Shown: positions 22,144-28,043 of the stretch, in pieces | Layout of the letters: every line of letters begins with the position of its first letter | How positions within the stretch are numbered: the stretch's first letter is position 1 | Source of the DNA: a virus | DNA: 44,444 nucleotides | IMG/VR virus record: IMGVR_UViG_3300045996_000519 | Location: 1-44,444 of that record | Reading direction: 5' to 3' (one strand) | Program-made: the position numbers and the translations under genes | The notes under the pieces: model-generated | What the model was told of the DNA's origin: nothing | Database searches by the model: none | What the model saw: the letters and a program-made list of their open reading frames with translations, nothing else

Positions 22144-22544
22144 CAAAGATCAGTGAGGACAGGCTGCGGGAACTCAGTTTCCGCAATGCCATCATCCCGC
22201 ATGGCGACGAGGTTATCTCGATGGCCCGCGAACTACTCTCCCGCCGCACCTCTCATCCCCCTTCTGGTGAAGCTGGGGAGCCGAAGGTGAAGCCGCTGGA
22301 ATGGACCGGCGGAGCGCCGTACGTGACGCGCTACTCCATCGCCCATACCGAAATTGGCGAATATCAGGCGGACCACTACGAAGAGCAAGGCGGCGACGGA
22401 TGGCAGGCGACCTACGGCGACACGTTCGTTGTGGGGCATTTCCCTACGGAAGACGAGGCCAAATCCGCCTGCCAATCCGACTACGAAACTCGCATCCGTT
22501 CGGCACTCCTCCCCACCATAAAGGAGCCTACAGATGGTAAGTGA
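22140..22544 (+). CDS. Hypothetical phage protein (VKPLEW type)
   Basis: 134 residues. V-K-P-L-E-W near 49-54, then aromatic-rich strands and E-D-E-A-K-S-A-C-Q-S-D-Y-E near 103-115 are the hallmarks of a widespread small phage protein whose role is not known. The first 40 residues are a helical extension. Overlaps its neighbours. Confidence 0.6.
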   Translation: MTKISEDRLRELSFRNAIIPHGDEVISMARELLSRRTSHPPSGEAGEPKVKPLEWTGGAPYVTRYSIAHTEIGEYQADHYEEQGGDGWQATYGDTFVVGHFPTEDEAKSACQSDYETRIRSALLPTIKEPTDGK

Positions 22545-22815
22545 ACTGGTGGCGCCAACCGATCGCGAAATCCGCCTCAAATTCTCCGTGCGCCACATCC
22601 ATCAGGACGGTGCCCGCTTTCACACGCCATCGTGGGGCCTATGTGTCGGCCGCCTTGGCAAAGAGTTCGGCACAACGTGGTGCAGTGAACCATTCTGCGA
22701 ACGCAATGCCGCCTCGGTCCTCGAATGTCAGCGAAACGGCATCGACCCCGCCAAGGTCATCCCCTCAGTCGCAGCCAAGGACTGGTTCCGTTCCCGAGCG
22801 GAGCCCAAGCCATGA
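22534..22815 (+). CDS. Hypothetical protein
   Basis: 93 residues, basic, with four Cys spread through residues 37-66 (including Cys-Val-Gly and Trp-Cys) and a Trp-Phe-Arg-Ser C-terminal part. Might bind metal. It overlaps the upstream gene by 11 bases and the next by four. No family recognised. Confidence 0.55.
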   Translation: MVSELVAPTDREIRLKFSVRHIHQDGARFHTPSWGLCVGRLGKEFGTTWCSEPFCERNAASVLECQRNGIDPAKVIPSVAAKDWFRSRAEPKP

Positions 22816-22973
22816 CCCGCCGCATCTCTAAATACGACATCCTATACGGTATAGCTGCTGTTATCCTGGTGGTGGTCGGACAGACGTTCGGATGGGCGGT
22901 CGCTGGGCACATTCTCGCCTTCGGTGCTGGCATTGGCGCGCATCGGGCGTATCTGTGGTGGAGGCGGCGATGA
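22812..22973 (+). CDS. 53-residue membrane protein
   Basis: A short frame from ATG 22812 coupled to both neighbours (ATGA). Two hydrophobic helices are visible: residues 10-24 and 26-44, with basic ends (Arg-Arg at the start, Trp-Trp-Arg-Arg-Arg at the end). It would be a small inner-membrane hairpin. It precedes the excisionase. Confidence 0.6.
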   Translation: MTRRISKYDILYGIAAVILVVVGQTFGWAVAGHILAFGAGIGAHRAYLWWRRR

Positions 22974-23260
22974 ACCCAGCCGTCAACGACAATCGCCCCT
23001 ATTCGAGCGAGGAGCTTGCCGAGCGCTGGGGCGTATCTGCCCAGCATGTTCGCGACCTCATCGCCAAAGGCACCTTGCGCAGCTTCCGGGTCGGGCGTTT
23101 GATCCGCATCCCCGCCGTTGCCGTCAGAGAGTTCGAAGAATGCCCGTCTACCGCGCCAAGCTCTACCGAGGATCATACTACGCAGTCTGGTCCGAAGGTG
23201 GAAAAACGAAGAGGGCGGCGCTTCATACCGACGACCCCGAACAGGCAAAGCGCAGCCTAG
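22970..23260 (+). CDS. Excisionase-like (MerR-type helix-turn-helix) protein
   Basis: 96 residues. Residues about 10-58 form the excisionase-family winged helix: Y-S-S-E-E-L-A-E-R-W-G-V-S then H-V-R-D-L-I-A-K-G-T-L and a wing V-G-R-L-I-R-I-P, the common pattern of prophage directionality factors. The C-terminal 38 residues are Ser/Thr/Pro/Arg-rich and are read through the first 121 bases of the integrase gene in another frame. It probably biases the integrase towards excision and may bind near attP. Confidence 0.8.
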   Translation: MNPAVNDNRPYSSEELAERWGVSAQHVRDLIAKGTLRSFRVGRLIRIPAVAVREFEECPSTAPSSTEDHTTQSGPKVEKRRGRRFIPTTPNRQSAA

Positions 23261-24105
23261 TCGATTTCGAGCGCCAGCAAGCCGCGCCGGCCGGCTCAAC
23301 CGTGGGTGAGTACGTGGAAGCCTATCTCGACTATAAGGCCAGCCGCATCCGCGACATCGTGCGCCTCCGTGGCGCATGGGCGAACGCCAAGCCGACATTC
23401 GGCCATCTGCGGCCGGACCAGATTTCGCCGGAGCTGTGCGAAAAGTACGCCCATCAGCGGCGCGTCTTAGGCCGCAGCGACGGTACAATCCTGAAAGAGA
23501 TCAACGTCATTCGGCAGGGCTTGAACTGGAACAAGGTCACAAGCGCCAGATTTGAGGCTCCAGCGGCCCCGCCACCCCGCGATAGGTGGTTGACCAAGGA
23601 AGAGGCGAACCGGCTCCTAGAGGGCGCTAAGCAGCCCCACGTGAAGCTCTATATCCGACTGGCACTGCTGACCGGCGCACGGCGCGGTGCACTGCTGGCG
23701 TTGACATGGGACCGGGTGCATCTGGACCGCAAGATCATCGACCTGACCGTAGTGGGTGAGCGCAACCGAAAGCGGCGCGCTACCGTGCCCATTGGCGAAC
23801 AGTTGGGCCGGGAGCTTGAGAAGGCCAAGGAGGCCAAGCAAACGCCCTACGTGATCGAATATGCGGGGGAGAGGGTGCTGAACATCAAGAAGGGCTTTGC
23901 AGCCGCCGCGAGTCGGGCAGGGCTTGATGATGTGACGCCGCACGATTTGCGACACACGGCAGCGGTATGGATGGCAGAGAATGGCGTCTCGATGGATGAG
24001 ATCGCGCAATACCTGGGTCACAGCTCGTCGCGGGTGACGTTTCAGGTCTATGCGAGGTTCAGTCCGACCTACCTCCAGCGGGCGGCGAAAGCCCTCGAAT
24101 TTTAG
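23140..24105 (+). CDS. int: Tyrosine integrase
   Basis: 321 residues from ATG 23140; longer frames run back through the excisionase gene. Domains: short N-terminal arm-binding part (1-50), SAM-like core-binding domain (about 52-140) and catalytic domain (about 148-320). The catalytic set is present: Arg181 (T-G-A-R), His268 and Arg271 (H-D-L-R), His294 (L-G-H) and nucleophile Tyr304. It would recombine attP with the host tRNA-Val gene. The attP-type tRNA fragment lies 75 bases downstream, as is usual. Confidence 0.95.
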   Translation: MPVYRAKLYRGSYYAVWSEGGKTKRAALHTDDPEQAKRSLVDFERQQAAPAGSTVGEYVEAYLDYKASRIRDIVRLRGAWANAKPTFGHLRPDQISPELCEKYAHQRRVLGRSDGTILKEINVIRQGLNWNKVTSARFEAPAAPPPRDRWLTKEEANRLLEGAKQPHVKLYIRLALLTGARRGALLALTWDRVHLDRKIIDLTVVGERNRKRRATVPIGEQLGRELEKAKEAKQTPYVIEYAGERVLNIKKGFAAAASRAGLDDVTPHDLRHTAAVWMAENGVSMDEIAQYLGHSSSRVTFQVYARFSPTYLQRAAKALEF

Positions 24106-24180
24106 TGCATTCGGTTCATTAGGGCGCACGGAGCATAGTCTAGCACTATGGACAAATCACCGGAAACCCTTAGAGCGGAA

Positions 24181-24229
24181 TGGTGGGTGTGACAGGGATT
24201 GAACCTGTGACCCCCGCCGTGTGAAGGCG
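24181..24229 (-). other. attP: attP core: 3' half of tRNA-Val(CAC)
   Basis: On the minus strand this reads as the anticodon stem-loop with CAC anticodon, the variable loop, a perfect T-arm (ACAGG/CCTGT around TTCAATC) and the 3' acceptor strand ending ACCA. No D-arm or 5' acceptor strand precedes it, so it is not a working tRNA. A truncated tRNA directly behind an integrase gene is the classic phage attachment core, which restores the host tRNA on integration. The rest of the 24106-24351 gap holds no gene. Confidence 0.85.
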
Positions 24230-24351
24230 CAAGCCCTAGGCCAAAGTAGCGGTTTCTCGGGCTTTCCTCAAGTACTCGGTGCCAAAGTGTATTCGTCTTG
24301 TTCCGGGCTTGTTCGTCTCGCTCGGCCCAACTGAACCAAGGAGCACTGTCT

Positions 24352-24768
24352 ATGCCTCGTCAGCAGGACGCCGCCACGCGGACCAGCGTCTACATCATCG
24401 CCTCGGGCGACTACATCAAGATCGGCGTCTCGGTTGACCCGAAGACCCGCTTGCGCTCGATGGGCTCTGGTATTGCCGTCAAGCCGGTCCTCTACTACGC
24501 CCGCGAATTTGGGGACAACGTGACAGCGTTCGCCGTCGAAAAGATGATGCACCGCAGGTTTCACAAGCGCCGGGAACATGGGGAGTGGTTCGCAGTGTCG
24601 CCAAAGGAAGCGCGCGGCGCACTGGCCCGCATGGCTATCCCGACCCGCGAGCATCTGGAGTCAGATGGCGGCAAGGGCTGGAAAGACCCGACGAAGGACG
24701 AAATCAGGGACGCAATGAACCGGGCATTCAGCGGGCGGCTAGATGGCACGCTCCGGCTAGACGTTTGA
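24352..24768 (+). CDS. GIY-YIG-like nuclease-family protein (T5orf172 type), copy 2
   Basis: 138 residues from ATG 24352, 12 bases after GGAG. S-V-Y-I-I at 11-15, Y-I-K-I-G-V-S at 20-26 followed by Arg, an Ala-Val-Glu-Lys helix and E-H-G-E-W-F around 74-79 match the T5orf172/GIY-YIG superfamily. The C-terminal 50 residues are helical and charged. It is the first gene beyond attP and shares its fold with the protein at 14184-14585. Possible roles: DNA nicking, or a defence or counter-defence factor. Confidence 0.75.
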   Translation: MPRQQDAATRTSVYIIASGDYIKIGVSVDPKTRLRSMGSGIAVKPVLYYAREFGDNVTAFAVEKMMHRRFHKRREHGEWFAVSPKEARGALARMAIPTREHLESDGGKGWKDPTKDEIRDAMNRAFSGRLDGTLRLDV

Positions 24769-24782
24769 GGAGGAGAAGAGAG

Positions 24783-24986
24783 ATGGGCAGGAAGGCAGAC
24801 CCCTACGCCAACATGCGCCCCGCCAAGATCGGGACCGTGCCCATGCTCGTCATCCTGCATGGCAAGGACAAGGGCAAACTGGCGCCTGGGGAGTGGGTGC
24901 GCGTCAAGTACCACGCCAAGAGCCCTTGGGAGCACGTGTACGTAACCAAGGTCGATCCCGATGGGCATTTCTTCGCAGACCGCTAA
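24783..24986 (+). CDS. Small basic hypothetical protein
   Basis: 67 residues with a strong GAGGAGGAGAAG ribosome-binding site. Lys/Arg-rich with a beta-barrel-like strand pattern (Val-Pro-Met-Leu-Val-Ile-Leu near 19-25; Glu-Trp-Val-Arg-Val-Lys-Tyr near 37-43; Val-Tyr-Val-Thr-Lys-Val). It may be a small nucleic-acid-binding beta protein. No family recognised. Confidence 0.55.
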   Translation: MGRKADPYANMRPAKIGTVPMLVILHGKDKGKLAPGEWVRVKYHAKSPWEHVYVTKVDPDGHFFADR

Positions 24987-25018
24987 CCCCTCCTCACAGC
25001 ACTCAGGGAGACGAGATA

Positions 25019-25228
25019 ATGACGGAATGGCAACCGATTGAGACGGCGCCCAAGGACGGGACCCGACTCTTGGTGTGGGCTAACAACCTTTGGCGGGAGC
25101 CCGCTATTGCCTACTGGAGCCGCAGCGGCCCCCTAAACCCGCCATGCTGGGTAGGAGGGCACTGTCACGTAGGGCACATCGACCAGCCCACCCACTGGAT
25201 GCCTCTCCCTACCCCTCCCGCCGCCTAG
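25019..25228 (+). CDS. DUF551-type protein, copy 2
   Basis: 69 residues from ATG 25019 after GGGAGACGAGATA. N-terminal W-Q-P-I-E-T-A-P-K-D-G and C-terminal P-T-H-W-M-P-L-P flank a Trp-rich middle, the full DUF551 pattern. It lies in the accessory block beyond attP. Function of the family is unknown. Confidence 0.85.
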   Translation: MTEWQPIETAPKDGTRLLVWANNLWREPAIAYWSRSGPLNPPCWVGGHCHVGHIDQPTHWMPLPTPPAA

Positions 25229-25251
25229 CCTACTCATCAAGGAGATGGAAG

Positions 25252-25461
25252 ATGGCCGGATTGGCCCGAATTCTGAAAATGTACGGCTCAATGAAAGTCG
25301 TCGGGAATGACGGCGCGCGGGTCACTTGGGTATGGGACTATGCCCGAGATGAGCCTTGCCACGATACCGAGATGCCGTTCGGCTCCGAGCGCCACAAAGC
25401 TTCCGAACGGGCTAAGTACACCGCCATTCACGCCGCCGCCCTCACCGAGAAAACAGAGTGA
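25252..25461 (+). CDS. Small hypothetical protein
   Basis: 69 residues after a GGAGATGGAAG ribosome-binding site. It has a Trp-Val-Trp-Asp-Tyr-Ala-Arg-Asp strand near 26-33 and a helical Ala-rich end. Its last 20 bases overlap the convergent minus-strand zinc-finger gene. No family recognised. Confidence 0.55.
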   Translation: MAGLARILKMYGSMKVVGNDGARVTWVWDYARDEPCHDTEMPFGSERHKASERAKYTAIHAAALTEKTE

Positions 25462-25765
25462 GATACCTGGGTGATGCTCCATGCCTTCCTTCGTTACCTG
25501 CTGGATCATCTGTGATCTGTGCAGAGCGAAGGGTGTTGCCACAGGATGAGCATCTAAGGCGCGGGGTGATCGTGCGGAGCGTTAGTTTCCAGCCTCGGGT
25601 TGCAGCTATGAGCCTGAGAGGCGTTCGGCCCGTACCGCAGTCAGGGCAGTCCTTGAGGAGCCAGATCCCCGACAGTTCTGAGATAGGAGTATCCCACGGG
25701 ATTTCTGTGGGGAGAGGCGTGTCGCGGAGCGGCGGAAATCCGTACTTGGAAGGCGGGTCTTTCAT
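25442..25765 (-). CDS. Zinc-finger-like protein on the opposite strand
   Basis: 107 residues. Cys-Pro-Asp-Cys near 40-43 and Cys-Ser-Ser-Cys about 30 residues later form a two-knuckle zinc site, with basic residues between them and a Leu/Ile-rich link. Many alphaproteobacterial prophages carry similar small proteins. It is the only minus-strand gene inside the plus-strand accessory block, so it must have its own promoter in the 25766-25849 gap, where I see no clear hexamers. Likely a DNA- or RNA-binding factor. Confidence 0.65.
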   Translation of the reverse strand: MKDPPSKYGFPPLRDTPLPTEIPWDTPISELSGIWLLKDCPDCGTGRTPLRLIAATRGWKLTLRTITPRLRCSSCGNTLRSAQITDDPAGNEGRHGASPRYLTLFSR

Positions 25766-25849
25766 CGGGCGAAATCTGCGAAAAACCCATGTTTTGCTGG
25801 TGTTTCAGCCCGAAAAGTGTATGCTGAAGATCAGCCTGGAGCAAGCGAA

Positions 25850-26293
25850 ATGCGCGTCGGATTTACGGGAACTCAGAACGGCATGACCGACATGCAGTCG
25901 CAGTTCGTATTCAACACGATGATGGATTTGGAGCCGACCGAGGCGCACCACGGCTGCTGCATCGGGGCCGACGCACAGTTCCATGACATGCTCGGCTACA
26001 GTCAGGCGCAGGTCTATGGGCACCCGCCCATCAACACCAGCAAGATGGCCGATTGCCAGTGTGACGCCCGCGCCGTTCCCAAGGACTACCTAGAGCGGAA
26101 CCGCGCCATCGTGGACACTACGGACGTTCTCATAGCGGCCCCGAAAGGTCCTGAGGAACTCCGCAGCGGCACGTGGTCAACGGTTCGCTACGCCCGCAAG
26201 CTACGCCGCCCCATCTATATCGTGTGGCCCAGCGGGAGCATGACGGTCGAAAACGCCCCTCCCCACCATCCCAGCAGTAGCGAGGAAGCATGA
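25850..26293 (+). CDS. SLOG-fold (DprA/YspA-like) nucleotide-binding protein
   Basis: 147 residues from ATG 25850 after CTGGAGCAAG. The opening R-V-G-F-T-G-T-Q-N-G-M-T (2-13), H-G-C-C-I-G-A-D-A (34-42), the H-P-P loop, R-N-R-A-I-V-D-T-T-D-V-L-I-A-A-P (83-98) and a Gly-Thr-Trp-Ser-Thr segment (about 106-110) are the marks of the SLOG/Rossmann superfamily, which binds nucleotides or nucleotide-derived signals. It directly precedes the GGQ protein and overlaps it. SLOG proteins are frequent in phage defence and counter-defence; a sensing role is inference. Confidence 0.8.
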   Translation: MRVGFTGTQNGMTDMQSQFVFNTMMDLEPTEAHHGCCIGADAQFHDMLGYSQAQVYGHPPINTSKMADCQCDARAVPKDYLERNRAIVDTTDVLIAAPKGPEELRSGTWSTVRYARKLRRPIYIVWPSGSMTVENAPPHHPSSSEEA

Positions 26294-26508
26294 GCGACAT
26301 ACTACCCGCCGAGGACATGAGCATCGAATTGCTCCGCAAGCACCCCGAGGGCGGACAGCACGCCGGTTCGCCGCCAATGCTAATGAAGGTGACGCACAAG
26401 CCATCCGGCATCACGGTCATTCTGGAGCAGCGGTCGCAGCATCGCGCTCGGTCTCTGGCCTACGAGATGATCGAATGCGCGCTCACCAGCCCGACTTACC
26501 AGCCATGA
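26290..26508 (+). CDS. Mini class-I release-factor-like protein (GGQ domain)
   Basis: 72 residues. It has the peptidyl-tRNA hydrolysis signature: G-G-Q-H at 21-24, then a spacer, V-T-H-K-P-S-G-I-T-V (34-43) and R-S-Q-H (48-51) followed by a helix, in the order and spacing of domain 3 of bacterial release factors (RF-1 family). There is no stop-codon recognition domain and no long basic C-terminal tail as in ArfB. It could act on stalled ribosomes or on free peptidyl-tRNA, or interfere with host translation; none of this is shown. Overlaps the SLOG gene by ATGA and the next gene by ATGA. Confidence 0.7.
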   Translation: MSDILPAEDMSIELLRKHPEGGQHAGSPPMLMKVTHKPSGITVILEQRSQHRARSLAYEMIECALTSPTYQP

Positions 26509-26855
26509 CCATGACACGCTTTCCTCCCGACATCATAGACGCCGTAGATACTGCCCTATCCAGGTTCTACGGTAAGGACAGGATTGTAGACCCTGCATTA
26601 GCAGAGGCTGTAGCGGAGCTGGTGCAGGGGGAGAGGGAGCGCGCGAATGGCTTTCTGCGTCGCTCGCATATTGCCCAAGGAGGTCTCGACGCAGCGAAGG
26701 CGACTCTTGGCTACGCAGAGCAATTCATGGGTCGCAACAAGAGCCTCAGCGACAACACAAAACTGATGATGCTCTGGGACTACATCAAAAAGGCCAAGGG
26801 CCAGATTGAGCGTCGAAACGAAGCCATCGCCAAGGCGATCAGAGGTAAACCATGA
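26505..26855 (+). CDS. Helical hypothetical protein
   Basis: 116 residues from ATG 26505, coupled to the GGQ gene. All-helical, with mixed charge and a basic C-terminal helix (Lys-Lys-Ala-Lys-Gly-Gln-Ile-Glu-Arg-Arg-Asn). Coupled to the following DUF551 gene. No family recognised; the coupling suggests it acts with its neighbours. Confidence 0.55.
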   Translation: MTMTRFPPDIIDAVDTALSRFYGKDRIVDPALAEAVAELVQGERERANGFLRRSHIAQGGLDAAKATLGYAEQFMGRNKSLSDNTKLMMLWDYIKKAKGQIERRNEAIAKAIRGKP

Positions 26856-27094
26856 GCGACTGGCAGGATATTTCAACGGCACCGAAGGACGTAAACATCA
26901 TTGCTGCCGATGCTAGTGACGGGTGGGTTGGTGAGGTCTACTGGTACAATCGCCACTCGGAGTACCTAGGAGGCGGGCCGGGATGGATGATCGCGAACTG
27001 CGATTCCGAGTACGGAAGCTTGGTCGAAGCTACTCACTGGCAACCCCTGCCCTCTCCTCCCAAGCCTTCGCCTTCTCCATCACCCGACGAATAA
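26852..27094 (+). CDS. DUF551-type protein, copy 3 (diverged)
   Basis: 80 residues. The N-terminus W-Q-D-I-S-T-A-P-K-D and the end A-T-H-W-Q-P-L-P-S-P-P fit the DUF551 pattern, with a longer aromatic middle and a Pro/Ser tail. It is the last plus-strand gene before the convergence point, and its final 65 bases are antisense to the minus-strand gene 27030-27206. Confidence 0.75.
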   Translation: MSDWQDISTAPKDVNIIAADASDGWVGEVYWYNRHSEYLGGGPGWMIANCDSEYGSLVEATHWQPLPSPPKPSPSPSPDE

Positions 27095-27206
27095 GCCTTA
27101 TCTCTCGATCTGAAAGCCCATGAGGCAGTGCAGACATACCGAGTTCACGGACTGCTTCGTCAATGATGCGCGCAACCTCTGCCTCAAACCGGGTGGTCAC
27201 GTTCAT
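27030..27206 (-). CDS. 58-residue helical protein, end of the leftward late train
   Basis: A frame of 58 codons that starts inside the upstream gene (23-base overlap) and ends on TAG within the convergent DUF551 gene. The product is helical with many Arg/Glu (Ile-Ile-Asp-Glu-Ala-Val-Arg-Glu-Leu; Arg-Glu-Ile-Arg-Leu-Ile-Arg-Arg-Val) and looks like a genuine protein, whereas the antisense gene is a Pro/Ser tail there. Function unknown. Confidence 0.55.
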   Translation of the reverse strand: MNVTTRFEAEVARIIDEAVRELGMSALPHGLSDREIRLIRRVMEKAKAWEERAGVASE

Positions 27207-27372
27207 CCCGAATGATGGTGAGGTTGGCCCCTGATGTCAGCCCAAAGTGCGCTATCATCTCGTCGCACGTGTCAATGATGGCCTTGGCCGCTCGGCTGTT
27301 CTTGTGCTTTGCGGCAGCGGCTTTCCACTTCGCGCACCAGTCGTAGAGATCGTGGGCCGGGATGACGCGCAT
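27184..27372 (-). CDS. 62-residue hypothetical protein
   Basis: Starts on the TGATG that ends the protease gene. The peptide is helical and basic in the first half (Lys-Trp-Lys-Ala-Ala-Ala-Ala-Lys-His-Lys), with one Cys at 13 and one at 36. No membrane part. Function unknown. Confidence 0.55.
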   Translation of the reverse strand: MRVIPAHDLYDWCAKWKAAAAKHKNSRAAKAIIDTCDEMIAHFGLTSGANLTIIRDERDHPV

Positions 27373-28010
27373 CAGGCCCGCCCGAGAAGCGAGCAGACAA
27401 CCTTGGACGGAACAACCCAGCCGAACGACGCGATGCCAGCCTGCGTCATCAGGAGTCCAACTGCGATGCCGACAACGTTTCCATCATCATCCATGACCCC
27501 GCCGCCTGATTGCCCGTAGATGATGGGGCCAGCGACCGGAACCACAGAGGCCCAGATCATCCATTCTCGTGCAGGCCCGACGACTTCACCCCGCGTATAG
27601 ACGGCATGAACGCCCATAGGATTGCCATGAGCCGTCACGGCCTGGGAGGTGAAGTTAGGGGCGCAGGAGAGGGGCGCGGCTTTCATCTTCGGACTGGCAA
27701 CACGCACCAGGGCAATGTCGTACTTGGTGTTGGTCCAGAGAACTTCGGCCTCACCATCCAACATCCGGTTGTCATCAGCGAACGCCTTCATGGACTTGTT
27801 TTTGCCCACGACATGGGCGGCGGTAATGACCAGCCCGTCGCCAATGTGGACGCCAGAACCCATTGAGATGCCCGCCTCTAGCCGAACGTGCGGAGATGGC
27901 TCGTAGAAGCCGGTCGGGACTTTTGCAGACATGTTCCAGACCACGCCGAAGAACAGCATGGCGAGGACGAGCGCGGCCAATGGGCCTGCCCAATAGATGT
28001 GACGGTACAT
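27372..28010 (-). CDS. Membrane-anchored trypsin-like serine protease
   Basis: 212 residues. An N-terminal hydrophobic helix (about 8-26) anchors the protein with the protease outside the cytoplasm. The catalytic triad reads His66 (I-T-A-A-H-V-V), Asp98 (Y-D-I-A-L-V) and Ser168 (G-Q-S-G-G-G), the standard chymotrypsin-fold set. No PDZ domain, so it is shorter than DegP. It lies at the end of the late train after the lysis genes. It might process envelope or virion proteins or weaken the host envelope; the role is unproven. Confidence 0.85.
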   Translation of the reverse strand: MYRHIYWAGPLAALVLAMLFFGVVWNMSAKVPTGFYEPSPHVRLEAGISMGSGVHIGDGLVITAAHVVGKNKSMKAFADDNRMLDGEAEVLWTNTKYDIALVRVASPKMKAAPLSCAPNFTSQAVTAHGNPMGVHAVYTRGEVVGPAREWMIWASVVPVAGPIIYGQSGGGVMDDDGNVVGIAVGLLMTQAGIASFGWVVPSKVVCSLLGRA

Positions 28011-28043
28011 GGGGGTGCCTTTCAGGCAGCGTCCAAATTTGGA

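Noticed and set aside
22757-23488. Minus-strand frame of 243 codons over excisionase and integrase start
   Set aside because: Antisense to two recognisable genes on the plus strand; Arg/Ala/Pro-rich composition typical of a shadow frame.
24181-24229. Functional tRNA-Val gene
   Set aside because: The D-arm and 5' acceptor strand are missing; only the 3' half is present, so it is an attachment core.
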